Position numbers and translations under genes: made by a program
In this document: one piece after another, positions 21,901 to 31,640 of the stretch
How the letters are laid out: each line of letters starts with the position of its first letter
How positions within the stretch are numbered: position 1 is the first letter of the stretch
Assembly (NCBI GenBank): GCA_030844895.1
Contig: CM061231.1
Coordinates: forward strand, 154,285,889 to 154,349,888
Length of the DNA: 64,000 nt
Origin: Ambrosia x helenae
Taxonomy: Eukaryota; Streptophyta; Magnoliopsida; Asterales; Asteraceae
Reading direction: 5' to 3'
The notes under the pieces: generated by a model
Databases searched by the model: none
Seen by the model: only the letters and a program-made list of their open reading frames with translations
Told to the model about the DNA's origin: nothing

Positions 21901-22772
21901 AATAGTTTGTTCAGGCATCTCAACCTCCTGAACAGCTTTTCTTTTAGGTTTGGTGGGTTTTTGTTTTTGTATCTTGGGTTTCTTGGCCTTTGGTGGAGTA
22001 GGTTTGGAAGATGAGGGTTCCATGGGGACTAGTTCTGGTTCCCCTTGGTCATCTTCTGGCCAGGCAGCCTGTTTGTTGTGCCTTGAGTATGCTTGTGAGG
22101 TTAAGGGTTTCAACATTTCAGTTTTACCCACAAGCACCTCATTACCCAGTTCAGATATTATGCATTGCATAATGAACCTTGGATATAACAAAAACTTTTT
22201 CTTAGTGTTATTGTGATGTGATGTAACACCAACTCATTAAAGAAAAGTTTTGATGCCCTGAAATTTGTTTCATTCACAATGGAATGAAAGATTGGTTGAA
22301 AGGTTGAGGGCATCTGGTCATAAGACCCTGTTTTAGGACTCAAGCACATAATTATATAATGAAAAAAAAGTTTATATTTTGGTTCAAAATACTTTTTAAA
22401 GATAGTAGCTTGTGAGAGAGTACCTTGATAACCACCCTCAGTCATGGTTAGGTGGATTGCAGAGTTGTCAAACTTCTCAGGGGCATTCACATCATTCAAC
22501 CCCAGTCTGTTTGAAAGTATGGCCGGTGTAATGGCCATTTGTCTCCCTTTAATTGTTGAGTTGAGGGAGATAACTTCATCATCCACCATCACTGTCTCAG
22601 CATTAGCCCAGAACTCATTGAGAGTTTCAGGATGTATTGGTGGGTCTATTGTGAGAGCGGTGAAATATTGGGATTTGACGACGAGATCAATGATCTCATT
22701 GTATTGGGACCAGCCTTCTTGTTTTTCTAAGTAGGCTCTGAGATTGTGTCCCTGTTTAAGAACTAAAGCCAT
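18959..22772 (-). pseudogene. Element A ORF3, large non-envelope protein, disrupted
   Basis: The ATG is at 22772 (MALVLKQG). About 1,150 codons remain once the nested MITE is discounted, to a stop at 18959. The first about 200 residues resemble ORF3 of element B: an FW..A motif, MAIT..I..RLGL, a GY.G motif and YPRF. A coiled-coil region lies near residues 480-560. The C-terminal block IIRW..VLVTRRD..ELKKLS also has a counterpart in B. No signal peptide or membrane span is seen. Loss of one A in an A-run near 22196-22203 shifts the frame, and the MITE at 20191-20526 adds an immediate TAG. Sireviruses often carry an ORF here called env-like; this one does not look like an envelope protein. Function unknown. 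Confidence 0.8.
20191..20526. mobile_element. hAT-type MITE (CCGATACCGA family) in element A ORF3
   Basis: The ends TAGGGATGAGC and GCTCATCCCTA are the same as in 4015-4315. A perfect 8-bp duplication, CTTGGAAG, lies at 20183-20190 and 20527-20534. On the ORF3 strand its first codon in frame is TAG. Beyond the element the original ORF3 frame resumes, so removing the element and one duplication restores continuity. Confidence 0.95.
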
Positions 22773-23302
22773 GTGGTTTTGTGTGTGTTTATGAATCGAA
22801 CAGTGTTTTGTGTTGCAGGTTCAGGGGTTTTAGAGCTTTCTTGAGAGAGAAGGAGGGAATTTTTGTGTTTGAATGGATAAGTGTTGAAAAAAGATATTTA
22901 TCAGAAGTTTTTAACCGCTTGGATCTTCTTTATTAGAAGTTTTAAACCGCCTAGGTTAAAAATCTCTTTATCAGAAGTTTTAAACCGACTAGGTCAAACT
23001 TCTGATGATGGGAAAAGTCAGATTTGCCCTTTTTTGACTAAACTGCTAATGAAGAGTTATCTTCATCAGTAGTTCCCATTTTCTCTTCAGCAGTTTTGAA
23101 CAGCTGATGAGAAATACTTATAAATACTTTATTCATAACTTCTGAAGGTTGTTTTATCAGAAGTTAATCACTTTTTAGAAAACATCCACATACTGATGTT
23201 TTGTTCATCAGTAGTTTCTCTCTTTTCAGAAGTTTTTAAAGTTTTTGAAAACAGATGTAAGTGAAAAACAAAAAAGTTGTGCAGAAAAATAAATAGAAAC
23301 AC
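22773..23302 (-). promoter_or_regulatory. Element A leader and probable promoter of ORF3
   Basis: A 530-bp non-coding gap between the RNase H stop and the ORF3 ATG. It holds about 13 copies of the words AACTTCTGAT, AACTACTGATG and AACTGCTGA, including three roughly 40-bp units with AAACCG at 22899-23000. On the minus strand CTTCTGATAAATATC is TATA-like (about 22890-22905) and is followed by a CT-rich stretch typical of a 5' UTR. The promoter role is inferred. Confidence 0.5.
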
Positions 23303-26300
23303 TTACAAATTTAGCATCCCTAGCATGGATACTAACTTCTGAAATGTTGATGTGTCAAGGGGTTTAGTGAATATGTCAGCTATTTGATTAGCTGTTGCTA
23401 CATGTTTCACTTCAATCTTGCCTTTTTCATAGCAATCTCTTATGAAATGATACCTGATTTCAATGTGTTTAGTCTTTGAAAACTGAACAGGATTTTGAAT
23501 GATGCTAATGGCAGATTTGTCTACAAGCAATGGTGTCTTGGTCTCTTTGATTCCATAATCAAGAAGTTGATATTGGAGCCATTGTATCTGTGATGTACAA
23601 CTTGCAGCTGCAATGTATTCAGCTTCAGCAGTTGAAGTTGCAACAGATGTTTGTTTCTTTGATTGCCAGGACACTAGACAGTTTCCCAAGAATTGACAAC
23701 CACCAGATGTTGATTTTCTTGACATTTTACACCCTGCATAGTCACTATCTGAAAATGCTGATAACTTGGTATTGCTTGAAGCAGGATACCAAATTCCAAG
23801 TGTGGGAGTTCCTTTCAGATATCTGAAAATTCTTTTGACTGCAATAAGGTGTGATTCCCTAGGAGCTGATTGATATCTAGCACAGACACATGTTGAAAAC
23901 ATAATATCTGGTCTAGAAGCAGTTAGATATAAAAGGGAACCTATCATCATAGTTGCAAAAGTCGTCCGAGTTGACCGATTACTCGCCGAGTACTCGCTAC
24001 AGGGTGGGTCACCGAGTATAGCCGAGTTGGCCGATTATTCCGAGTACTCCCCGCATAGGCCGATTCGAGCCTCGAGTACTCGCCCGACTAGGCCGAGTAC
24101 TCGCAACTCGCCAGTCGGCCGAGTTGGTAGCGCCTAGCGAGTTCTGCAACCATGCCTATCATACATCTATACATGGTTTGATCAACCTGTTTTCCTTGAT
24201 CATCTGGTTCAACTTGTGTGGTTGGTGTCATGGGAGTGGAACATGATTTACAGTCTTGTAAAGAAAATTTGTTTAATAATTCTTTAACATATTTTGATTG
24301 ATGTATAAAAGTTCCATTTGTTTGTTGTTTAATCTGCAGTCCCAGAAAGTACTGCAGTTCTCCCATTGTACTCATCTCAAATTTTGATTGCATGAGTTTC
24401 TTAAATTCATCACACAATTTTGTGTTAGTTGAACCAAAAATGATATCATCAACATATATTTGAACAAGTAAGACATGATTTCCAACATGTTTTATGAAAA
24501 GAGTTTTATCAATGGCACCTCTTGTGAAGTTATTTTTGAGTAAAAAGGTTGAAAGTGTATCATACCAGGCTCTTGGAGCCTGTTTGAGCCCATAAAGAGC
24601 TTTGTCTAGTTTGTACACCCACTCAGGATGAGAAGGATCCTCAAACCCAGGTGGCTGACAAACATACACTTCCTCTTTTATCTTTCCATACAAAAATGCA
24701 CTCTTGACATCCATTTGATAAACTTTTATTTTGTTGGAAATGGCATAGGCCAGAAATAACCTGATGGCTTCAAGCCTTGCAACTGGAGCAAAGGTTTCAT
24801 CATAGTCAATTCCTTCTTCTTGAGAGTAACCTTGTACTACCAGTCTTGCCTTGTTCTTTATTATCATACCAGCTTCATCTTGTTTGTTCCTGAAAACCCA
24901 TCTTGTGCCAATTGGTTGCTTGTTTGGTGGTAAGGGACATATTTCCCATACCTGTTGCTTGTTGAATTGAAGCAATTCATCTTGCATTGCCTGCACCCAA
25001 TTGTTGTCTTTGAGGACTTCCTGGTACTTCTTTGGTTCCAACTGTGAAATAAATGCTGAGAATAGGCAAAAGTTGGAAAGCTGGTTTCTTGTAAGAACAC
25101 CTGATGCAATATCACCCATGATTTGATCAAGTGGATGGTCTTTGTGTTCGATCAGTTGTTGTAAACCACTGACAGGTGTTGGTGGCTCATGTTCTTCAAA
25201 CAAACTACTGAGGTCTATTATATCTGGTTCAGCAGTTTCAGTGTCTTCAGTAGTTGCAGGTGCTGAAGCAGATGTTTGAGTTTGTCCTTCAGTATTTGTT
25301 GAATCAGAAGTTTGTGAAACTTCTGATGGTTTTGAAGTTGACTTAATGACTGTTTGAGGAGTCCATGGTGCTGGATCCTCATCATCAAACCTTTGATCAC
25401 CATAATAAGTAGGTTTGGATGAAGTGACAGTCTTTTCAGGTTCAAAATGGAAGTTGTCAAGGTCAAAGAGTTCAGCAGGATGTGCTGGAATGAGAGTGTG
25501 TTTTGACTCATTGAACTTGACATTCAGTGTTTCTTCTACTATCCTGGTCTTTGAGTTAAAAACCTTGTAGGCTTTTCTAGTTGAGGAATAACCAAGAAAG
25601 TAACCTGAGTCAACTTTGGCAGCAAACTTTGAAATAGATTCCTTGATGTTCAAGATGAAACATTGACACCCAAAAGCCCTGAAAAAGGAGATAAGGGGCT
25701 TCATGCCATGAAGAACTTCATATGCAGTCGTTGAATGTCTCTTGACAATAAGAACTCTATTTTGAACATAACATGATGTGTTAACTGCTTCTGCCCAGAA
25801 GTATAAAGGTAGGCCAGAATCAGCTAACATTGTTCTTGCTCCTTCTATTAAAGTTCTGTTCTTCCTTTCTACCACACCATTTTGTTCAGGAGTTCTGGCA
25901 ACACTGAATTGTCTAATAATCCCTTTAGACAAACAGGATTCATCCAGAGTTTTGTTCCTGAACTCTGTCCCATTATCACTTCTAATGGTTTTGACAGGTA
26001 GAGAGTATTGCTTCTCTACTTGTAGAATGAAGAACTTGATGATTTCAGCAGCCTCATCCTTGGAAAATAAGAAGAATACCCATGTAAATCTTGAGTAGTC
26101 ATCAATGATGACTAAGCAGTACTTCTTCTTACCAAGGCTCATGATTTTTACAAGCCCAAATAAGTCCATATGGAGTAGGTGAAGACATGCAGTTGTTTTT
26201 TATTCTTCAATAGACTTATAGGAGGACTTATGCTGTTTTCCCTTTACACAGGATACACAGTGTTCTTGACACTGGTATACTTTTAAGGGTAGACCTCTGA

Positions 26301-26817
26301 CCAAGCCCATTTTTGTGACTTTATTTATGGTTTTAAAGTTCACATGGCCAAGTCTCCTGTGCCAGAGATCAGTTTCTGAAGTTGATGCCCTTGAGAAGAA
26401 ACAGGCAGTGTTGTTCAGTACTTTGTCTTTTTCAATGTCCACTGCATAGACATTGCCACATCTTTTGGCTATTAATAAAGTATGATCTTCAATGATCTTC
26501 TCTATCAACTTCTGGCCTTCTGGTGATATGATCTTGCATGCTGTCTTTGTGAAAAAGGAAGAATATCCTTTATCACACATTTCTGACACACTCAGCAAGT
26601 TGTACTCAAGGTTTTCAACCAGATTGACTTTGTCAAACTGTATTTTGCCAGAGGAGACATTGCCATGTCCTAGCACATATCCCTTAGCATTGTTCCCAAA
26701 GGATACAGATCCATCTCTTTGACTGATAAAATTGTTTATCAGGTATCTGCATCCTGTCATGTGCATTGAGCCTCCACTGTCTACATACCAAATGCTATTT
26801 AAGCCTCTGGAAACTCT
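23303..26817 (-). pseudogene. Element A pol (protease, integrase, RT, RNase H), disrupted
   Basis: Domains in order: protease DSGGSMHMTG (about 26781); integrase zinc motif HRRLGH..CVSCVKGKQH; integrase core with D (MDLFG, about 26169), D (RSDNGTEF) and E (NGVVERKN); copia RT with YVDDIIFGS; and RNase H with SDSDYAGC and STAEAEY, ending at 23303. A TAA at about 26200 interrupts the integrase between the zinc domain and the core, in the same frame. The MITE at 23948-24154 interrupts the region between RT and RNase H. The pol frame differs from gag. It lacks its own good ATG at the start, which suggests joining to gag by splicing or frameshifting. Confidence 0.92.
23948..24154. mobile_element. 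hAT-type MITE (CGAGTACTCG family) in element A pol
   Basis: The ends are CATAGTTGCAAAAGTCG and, reverse complemented from the right, CATGGTTGCAGAACTCG. A perfect 8-bp duplication, CCTATCAT, lies at 23940-23947 and 24155-24162. The 207-bp body repeats CGAGTACTCG and GGCCGAGT words. It splits the conserved YRSMIGSL-type motif before RNase H. Confidence 0.95.
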
Positions 26818-26834
26818 CTGCACAAGATAGCAAA

Positions 26835-29399
26835 TTAGTTAGATTTAGGAACCCAAGCCAGTTTGGCTTTGGGTTTGCTCTTGAGAACATTTACAGTTTG
26901 TTCTTGACCAAGTTTAGAAATCCATGTCTTTTTGGCAATGGATTTTGCATTAAGAACAATGGTGGTATCCTTTTGAGGACCACCATCAACTTTGGTCATC
27001 AGTAGTTGTACCAAGTTCATGAGATCTTTAATCTCAGCAGTTTGTGAAACTGCTGATGATTCAGGTCTAACTACTGAAAGAGAATTTTGAGAAAAAGACT
27101 TTTGTTGAGATTTTGTCTTTTTCTGAGAAAAGGTTTTTGCTGGTTGTTGTTTCTTGGGAGAAAAAGTTTTTACATAATCATTTTTGATTAGTTTCCCCAC
27201 AACCAGTTGTTGATTTTTCTTATTGAACTGAATACCCTTTCTATATCTGCAAAATTCTGTTTTGTGGTTGAACAGACCACAAATTTCACATTCTTTTGTC
27301 TTTTCTTTCAAAGACAAGTCTCTGACTGTTTTGATTGGTTTTAGGTCATCAGTAGTTTTCAGGTTCTCAACTCCTGATGTAGTTGAAACTACTAATGGCT
27401 TAAAGTCAGATTTAACCAGTACTTCTGAAAAACTTTCTTTGTGTGATTTTAGAAAGTTTTCATGGAAAGATGTGCATTCTTCCTCTTCAGAAGTTTCACC
27501 TGAAACAATTTTTCTCCCATCTTCAGTAGTTTTGGGAGAGAAATCTGTTGGTGTTTCAGTGTGATTGTACCCTATGCCAAACCTAACATTTGAAGCACTT
27601 TGTTTGTTTAGCAATAATTGGTACCCCTTACAAGATTCCACCCATTTTTCACATGTGACCTTGGTGTCAGCAAGCTCTTGTCTGACATTCCCTAGGTCAT
27701 TAATCATGATTTTAATTTGTGCTTGGGTTTCAATAGCAGAGTTAGTTAATTTAGAAACTTCTTTTGTTTTTGCAGAAAGTTTTCTTTCTAAATCACATTT
27801 TATCTGAGTGAGTTTTCTCTCAGAATCATTAGCTTTTCCTTGTAAGTGCACATTTGTCTCTCTTATGAGAGCAAAAGATTCTTTGCATGAATTTGAACAT
27901 AGTTTTGTCAAAGATTCTTTTGATACCTGTGACAAGGCAGATTTTGAGGAGCATCCCTCAAATGCCATTAAGGCAAAGTTCTTTCTGCCATTGTCAGGCT
28001 CTCCCCAGTTGATGTCAAACATTTTATTGTCTGCATCAGGATTGCACTCTGTGGTGTCAAAAGGAAGACTGCTCCAGTCAACATACCCTGAAGTGAATAA
28101 ACTTTGTTGAGAGGGTTGCTGTTGTTGTGGAGGTTGTTGAGCAGCTGGAAAGGGAGGGATTGATTGTTGGCTCTGCATCTGTTGAGCAGGCATCTGTACA
28201 TATTGTACTTGTGGCACATATTGGTGTTGTGAAGCTTGTGCCTGTACAAAATGTGCACTCCCTTGTGTTCCATTATTCCTGTTATAATTGGGGTTAAAAT
28301 TGTTTCCAGACTGAGATTGGTTAAAGCCAGAGCTTCTACATTCTCTAGCAAAGTGTCCCAACTTTTGACACTTGTGACATCTAAGTTTAGATTTGTCAAA
28401 ACCAATTTTTGTAGAACTGTTAAGTCCTGGAAACTTCCTTCCTGACCTTTTGTAAAATTTATTTGTTTTTAAACTTAACATGGCCAGTTTGTGCAAAATA
28501 TCCATTTCTTCTAGGTCATCACTGCTGAAACTATTTAAGTCATCCATGATAAAACACATGTTATCAGCAGTTTGACCAAAGTCATTATTGTCATAACCTG
28601 GGAATGATCTTTCAGATGAGATCCCAGCAGTTATGTCAATGTGGTCAAAAGATCCAAAACTATTTGAACAAGTTGGTGAGTCTTGTCCCAATAGTGCTGT
28701 ACTACCAGGTAGATAGTCATCAGCAGTTTTGCCAGAATTTTGTAACTTTTTCTTTTGATCAATTTCTCTCTCAAAAGTAAGTAATCTCCCATGAAGTTTT
28801 GTAAGAGTGAGGGAGCTAAAATCTGGTGAAGATCTTAAGACTATTGAGTATGTTTCCCATTTGTCAGGTAAAGACCTTAAAAATCTATGAAGCATAGATA
28901 CAGTTGTATAGGTCTGACCATTTAGCTTTAGCTCAGATATTAATGAGGAGAATCTTTCAAATTGCTGTGTTAAAGTTTCCCCATTAATGTGAGCAAAAGT
29001 TTCATATTGTTGAGCCAAGATTTCTCTGGTGTTGGCAATCACCTCTTCAGTTCCTCCAAACTGTTCTTTTAGGCAATCCCAAAGCTCTTTGGCACTATCA
29101 CAATGTAATAGGCCAGAATAGATTTCATTTGGGAGTGCCATTGCCAACATAGAAAAAGCTTTTGCATCAAGCTCAAGTTTTAGGAAATCATCATCAGTAT
29201 AGTCTTTTGGTTCTTTTGGAATCTCTTCCTTAGTTTCAAGATTTATATTTACTGGTTTATGAGGACCATATATCACAGATCTCCAATAACCTGTGTTGGT
29301 CTGTGATAAGGTATGTGCCATTCTCTTTTGCCATATGTTATATTCATTTCTTACAAGCATGGCAGGTTTAGTGGCAGAACCAGTATTATGAGGATCCAT
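26835..29399 (-). CDS. Element A gag polyprotein
   Basis: 854 codons from the ATG at 29399 (MDPHNTGSATKP), uninterrupted. The N-terminal half is a copia-type gag (YNIWQKRM..., LWDCLKEQF..., GETLTQQFERFSSLISELK). A CCHC zinc knuckle CHKCQKLGHFAREC lies near residue 340, a glutamine-rich stretch follows, then a coiled-coil part, and a second CCHC-like motif CEICGLFNHKTEFC lies near residue 720. Gag would package the element RNA in a particle. The length is well above ordinary copia gag, as in Sireviruses. It ends 12 nt before the pol reading frame opens. It appears intact although the rest of the element is not. Confidence 0.92.
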   Translation of the reverse strand: MDPHNTGSATKPAMLVRNEYNIWQKRMAHTLSQTNTGYWRSVIYGPHKPVNINLETKEEIPKEPKDYTDDDFLKLELDAKAFSMLAMALPNEIYSGLLHCDSAKELWDCLKEQFGGTEEVIANTREILAQQYETFAHINGETLTQQFERFSSLISELKLNGQTYTTVSMLHRFLRSLPDKWETYSIVLRSSPDFSSLTLTKLHGRLLTFEREIDQKKKLQNSGKTADDYLPGSTALLGQDSPTCSNSFGSFDHIDITAGISSERSFPGYDNNDFGQTADNMCFIMDDLNSFSSDDLEEMDILHKLAMLSLKTNKFYKRSGRKFPGLNSSTKIGFDKSKLRCHKCQKLGHFARECRSSGFNQSQSGNNFNPNYNRNNGTQGSAHFVQAQASQHQYVPQVQYVQMPAQQMQSQQSIPPFPAAQQPPQQQQPSQQSLFTSGYVDWSSLPFDTTECNPDADNKMFDINWGEPDNGRKNFALMAFEGCSSKSALSQVSKESLTKLCSNSCKESFALIRETNVHLQGKANDSERKLTQIKCDLERKLSAKTKEVSKLTNSAIETQAQIKIMINDLGNVRQELADTKVTCEKWVESCKGYQLLLNKQSASNVRFGIGYNHTETPTDFSPKTTEDGRKIVSGETSEEEECTSFHENFLKSHKESFSEVLVKSDFKPLVVSTTSGVENLKTTDDLKPIKTVRDLSLKEKTKECEICGLFNHKTEFCRYRKGIQFNKKNQQLVVGKLIKNDYVKTFSPKKQQPAKTFSQKKTKSQQKSFSQNSLSVVRPESSAVSQTAEIKDLMNLVQLLMTKVDGGPQKDTTIVLNAKSIAKKTWISKLGQEQTVNVLKSKPKAKLAWVPKSN

Positions 29400-29541
29400 T
29401 TTAAAGAGTATTGATTTGTCAAATATCTCTTAAAGTGATGGATGATGATAAAAGTGAGCTTATAATCCTTTATTTAATATCAATAAGAGCCTGTGTCTGA
29501 TTCTCAATTTGTTAGATTGATATGTGATCTGATAAACCAGT

Positions 29542-29553
29542 GCTCTGATACCA
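29542..29553 (-). promoter_or_regulatory. Element A primer-binding site (tRNA-iMet)
   Basis: On the minus strand TGGTATCAGAGC follows the 5' LTR after two bases and is complementary to the 3' end of initiator methionine tRNA. Confidence 0.92.
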
Positions 29554-29555
29554 AT

Positions 29556-30241
29556 TGTTGGATTAGTATATTGGTCTTTTGTTAGAACTTGCTAGTTGAC
29601 ACTTAAGTGTTTAGCAAGTTCTTGATGAGTGATAGCACAGCGGAATGTTTATAAGTTTAAAGCTACACTTATCAACAGGAGTTATTACTCCCCCTGGATT
29701 CAAGAACTAATAAGTGATAAGTGTTTATTGAGAATCTAAGTATTGAATGAGAATGAAACACTTTGACAGATTCTCAGTAAACACGAAATGGAAATAACAA
29801 TAATAAGTGTTGAAGGATTTCTTGTATTAAAATCAATGTCTAAAACAGAGGGATGAACCCTTCTATTTATAGACGTTACAAATACATGAACCTTGCCAAA
29901 AGCAAGTTCAGAAACAAGTTGCAACAAGTTGCAGTCTTGGAACTTGTACATAAAGCAAAAAGAAACATTAAAGTAATAAACTACTGATATACAAAGGCGG
30001 TGGAAAAGATCTTCATGTAGTACTGATGAATGACAAACTACTGATGAGTAGTTTGTCTTCAGTAGAAGTGTCTGGTTTGAACTTCAGAACTTCTGATGAC
30101 TTTCTTCTTCAGTACTTCTGAATCTCTTCTTCAGCAGTTTGATCCTTCTTCTTCAGCAGTTCTATACTTAGAATATTTTGACAGAAGTGAATTAGACTAA
30201 GGTTTGCAAAAGTGGTTTCACCAATCCTTTTTGTCCTAACA
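29556..30241 (-). repeat. Element A 5' LTR
   Basis: 686 bp. A TATA box on the minus strand, TATAAATA, lies at 29864-29871, with the word cluster AACTWCTGAWG upstream of it at about 29980-30165. It faces away from the neighbouring 5' LTR of element B. Confidence 0.95.
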
Positions 30242-30252
30242 ATAAAAGCTAA

Positions 30253-30715
30253 TGTTGGGTTATATTGAGACCACAGTTACCAGAATAGAGGCTTTTGAAT
30301 GATTATTGTATAGGTTTAAAGTTAAAGGACCTAGAATGTAATTATAGCATAGTTTTGTTGAACTAACCCTAATCTGCGCACTTATGTGCACGGGCTCTGC
30401 GCACTTAAGCTAAGTGCGCAGGCCCAAATCAGCTGGCTATATAAAGCTGATATGTGTGCAGGATTGGGGTTAGGGTTTTGGAGTTTATCTTTGTAGCACA
30501 CTTTGCATACGTGCGTACTTAATCATATTCCAAGGTTATTCATCTTCAAATCAGTTATGGAATCATTATGTTATTCATTGTGTGTGTCGGGTCTTTCAAT
30601 ATTCATCTAGTTTTATTTGTTTCTTGGATTAATCACTTGAAACACCTAACTAATAGGTGTTTCTAAGTGATAACAATCTATTGCATTCAACAAGATCTAG
30701 TATTTCGGGACTACA
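30253..30715 (+). repeat. Element B 5' LTR
   Basis: 463 bp, TG..CA. It contains three TGCGCACTTA-type words on the plus strand and one on the minus strand, a hairpin at 30397-30421, TATATAAA at 30438-30445 and a telo-box-like GGTTAGGGTTTTGG downstream. Confidence 0.96.
30397..30421. promoter_or_regulatory. Perfect inverted repeat upstream of the LTR TATA box
   Basis: CTGCGCACTTA, three-base loop AGC, TAAGTGCGCAG. The TATA box begins 17 bp after its end. Likely a protein-binding site; inference. Confidence 0.8.
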
Positions 30716-30718
30716 ATT

Positions 30719-30731
30719 TGGTATCAGAGCC
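30719..30731 (+). promoter_or_regulatory. Element B primer-binding site (tRNA-iMet)
   Basis: TGGTATCAGAGCC starts three bases after the LTR and is complementary to initiator methionine tRNA. Confidence 0.93.
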
Positions 30732-31640
30732 ATTGTGCTCTAGATTGTATCTACTTTAAGATACCAAAACCCTCATCTTGTTAAGCTTTTATTATCAATA
30801 TTATTTTCTTTGTAAACTTTAAAATTTAGGTGTTTTTCTCATATTTTGGTTTCAAATCTTGTGAAAATCGTGTTTCTAAATGTTTAGAGTATATTATGTT
30901 GATCAGAAAATGGTTTGGAAAGGATTCAGCTGAATTTCATGTTTGTTACAGCTCGTATCTGCGCACTTATTTCATATATACTGCGCACATATCTCATAAG
31001 CTGAGCACTTGTTTCTTAGTTTGAGTACTTGTCATTTTGTACGCATCTAGGGTTTCTGCGCACTTGTTGCTTTTGAATTTGGTTTCTGCGCACTTATTCT
31101 TTTGAATTGAGCCCTGCGCACTTGTTGTTTTTGAATTTGGTCTCTGCGCACTTGTTTACCTAAGTTAATCTCTGCGCACTTATAGCATTTCATTGTCTTG
31201 AGTACTTATCTAGGGTTTCTGCATACTTAAACAGAAATCTTGGATTTGTGCGCACTTACTGAAGGTGTAGTGTTGAGTACTTGGCTAGGGTTTCTGCGAA
31301 CTTAAAATCTTAAACGAGAGTTTAAGTGAGTCTGCGCACTTAATTTAGTGCGCAGGCTGATCAGTAAACACTGAGCACTTATAATGCCCAAATGTTGACT
31401 GATCTGCGAACTTATAGCCACACGTATACTTCCAAGCTGCACACTTAACTAAGACTACAACATGACAAGGCTGTTTATATTCTTACAGGTTGCTGCATAC
31501 TGATCCAGACTGCTGTGAACTTAAGTGTGAACTTAATTGCGCACTTAACTGCGAACTTGCTGTGTACTTACGGACCTGGACAATCTTTTGGACTGATAAT
31601 TAAAATCTGTTGAACCACGTTTCTAAAATTCATCTAAAAC
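30732..31640 (+). repeat. Gag leader with about two dozen TGCGCACTTR words
   Basis: A 909-bp untranslated leader. From 30958 to 31570 a degenerate 10-bp word TGMGNACTTR occurs roughly every 20-30 bp, almost all in the same orientation. Exact TGCGCACTTG/A copies are mixed with variants such as TGAGTACTTG and TGCGAACTTA. Spacing is irregular, so it is not a simple tandem repeat. Short open frames here are not conserved and look meaningless. Confidence 0.85.

Larger units (their letters stand above)
18232..30241 (-). mobile_element. Element A: Sirevirus-like Ty1/copia retrotransposon, disrupted
   Basis: 12,010 bp with two 686-bp LTRs, a 5-bp target duplication ATAAA (18227-18231 and 30242-30246), an initiator-Met tRNA primer site and a polypurine tract. 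On the minus strand the order is gag, protease, integrase, RT, RNase H, a long non-coding leader, a third ORF, then the 3' LTR. The integrase-before-RT order defines copia. The extra 3' ORF, the large gag with two zinc knuckles and the AGGGGGAG tract are Sirevirus traits. Three LTR differences noticed by eye imply recent insertion. It cannot be autonomous now: pol has a stop and a MITE, and ORF3 has a frameshift and a MITE. Confidence 0.95.
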
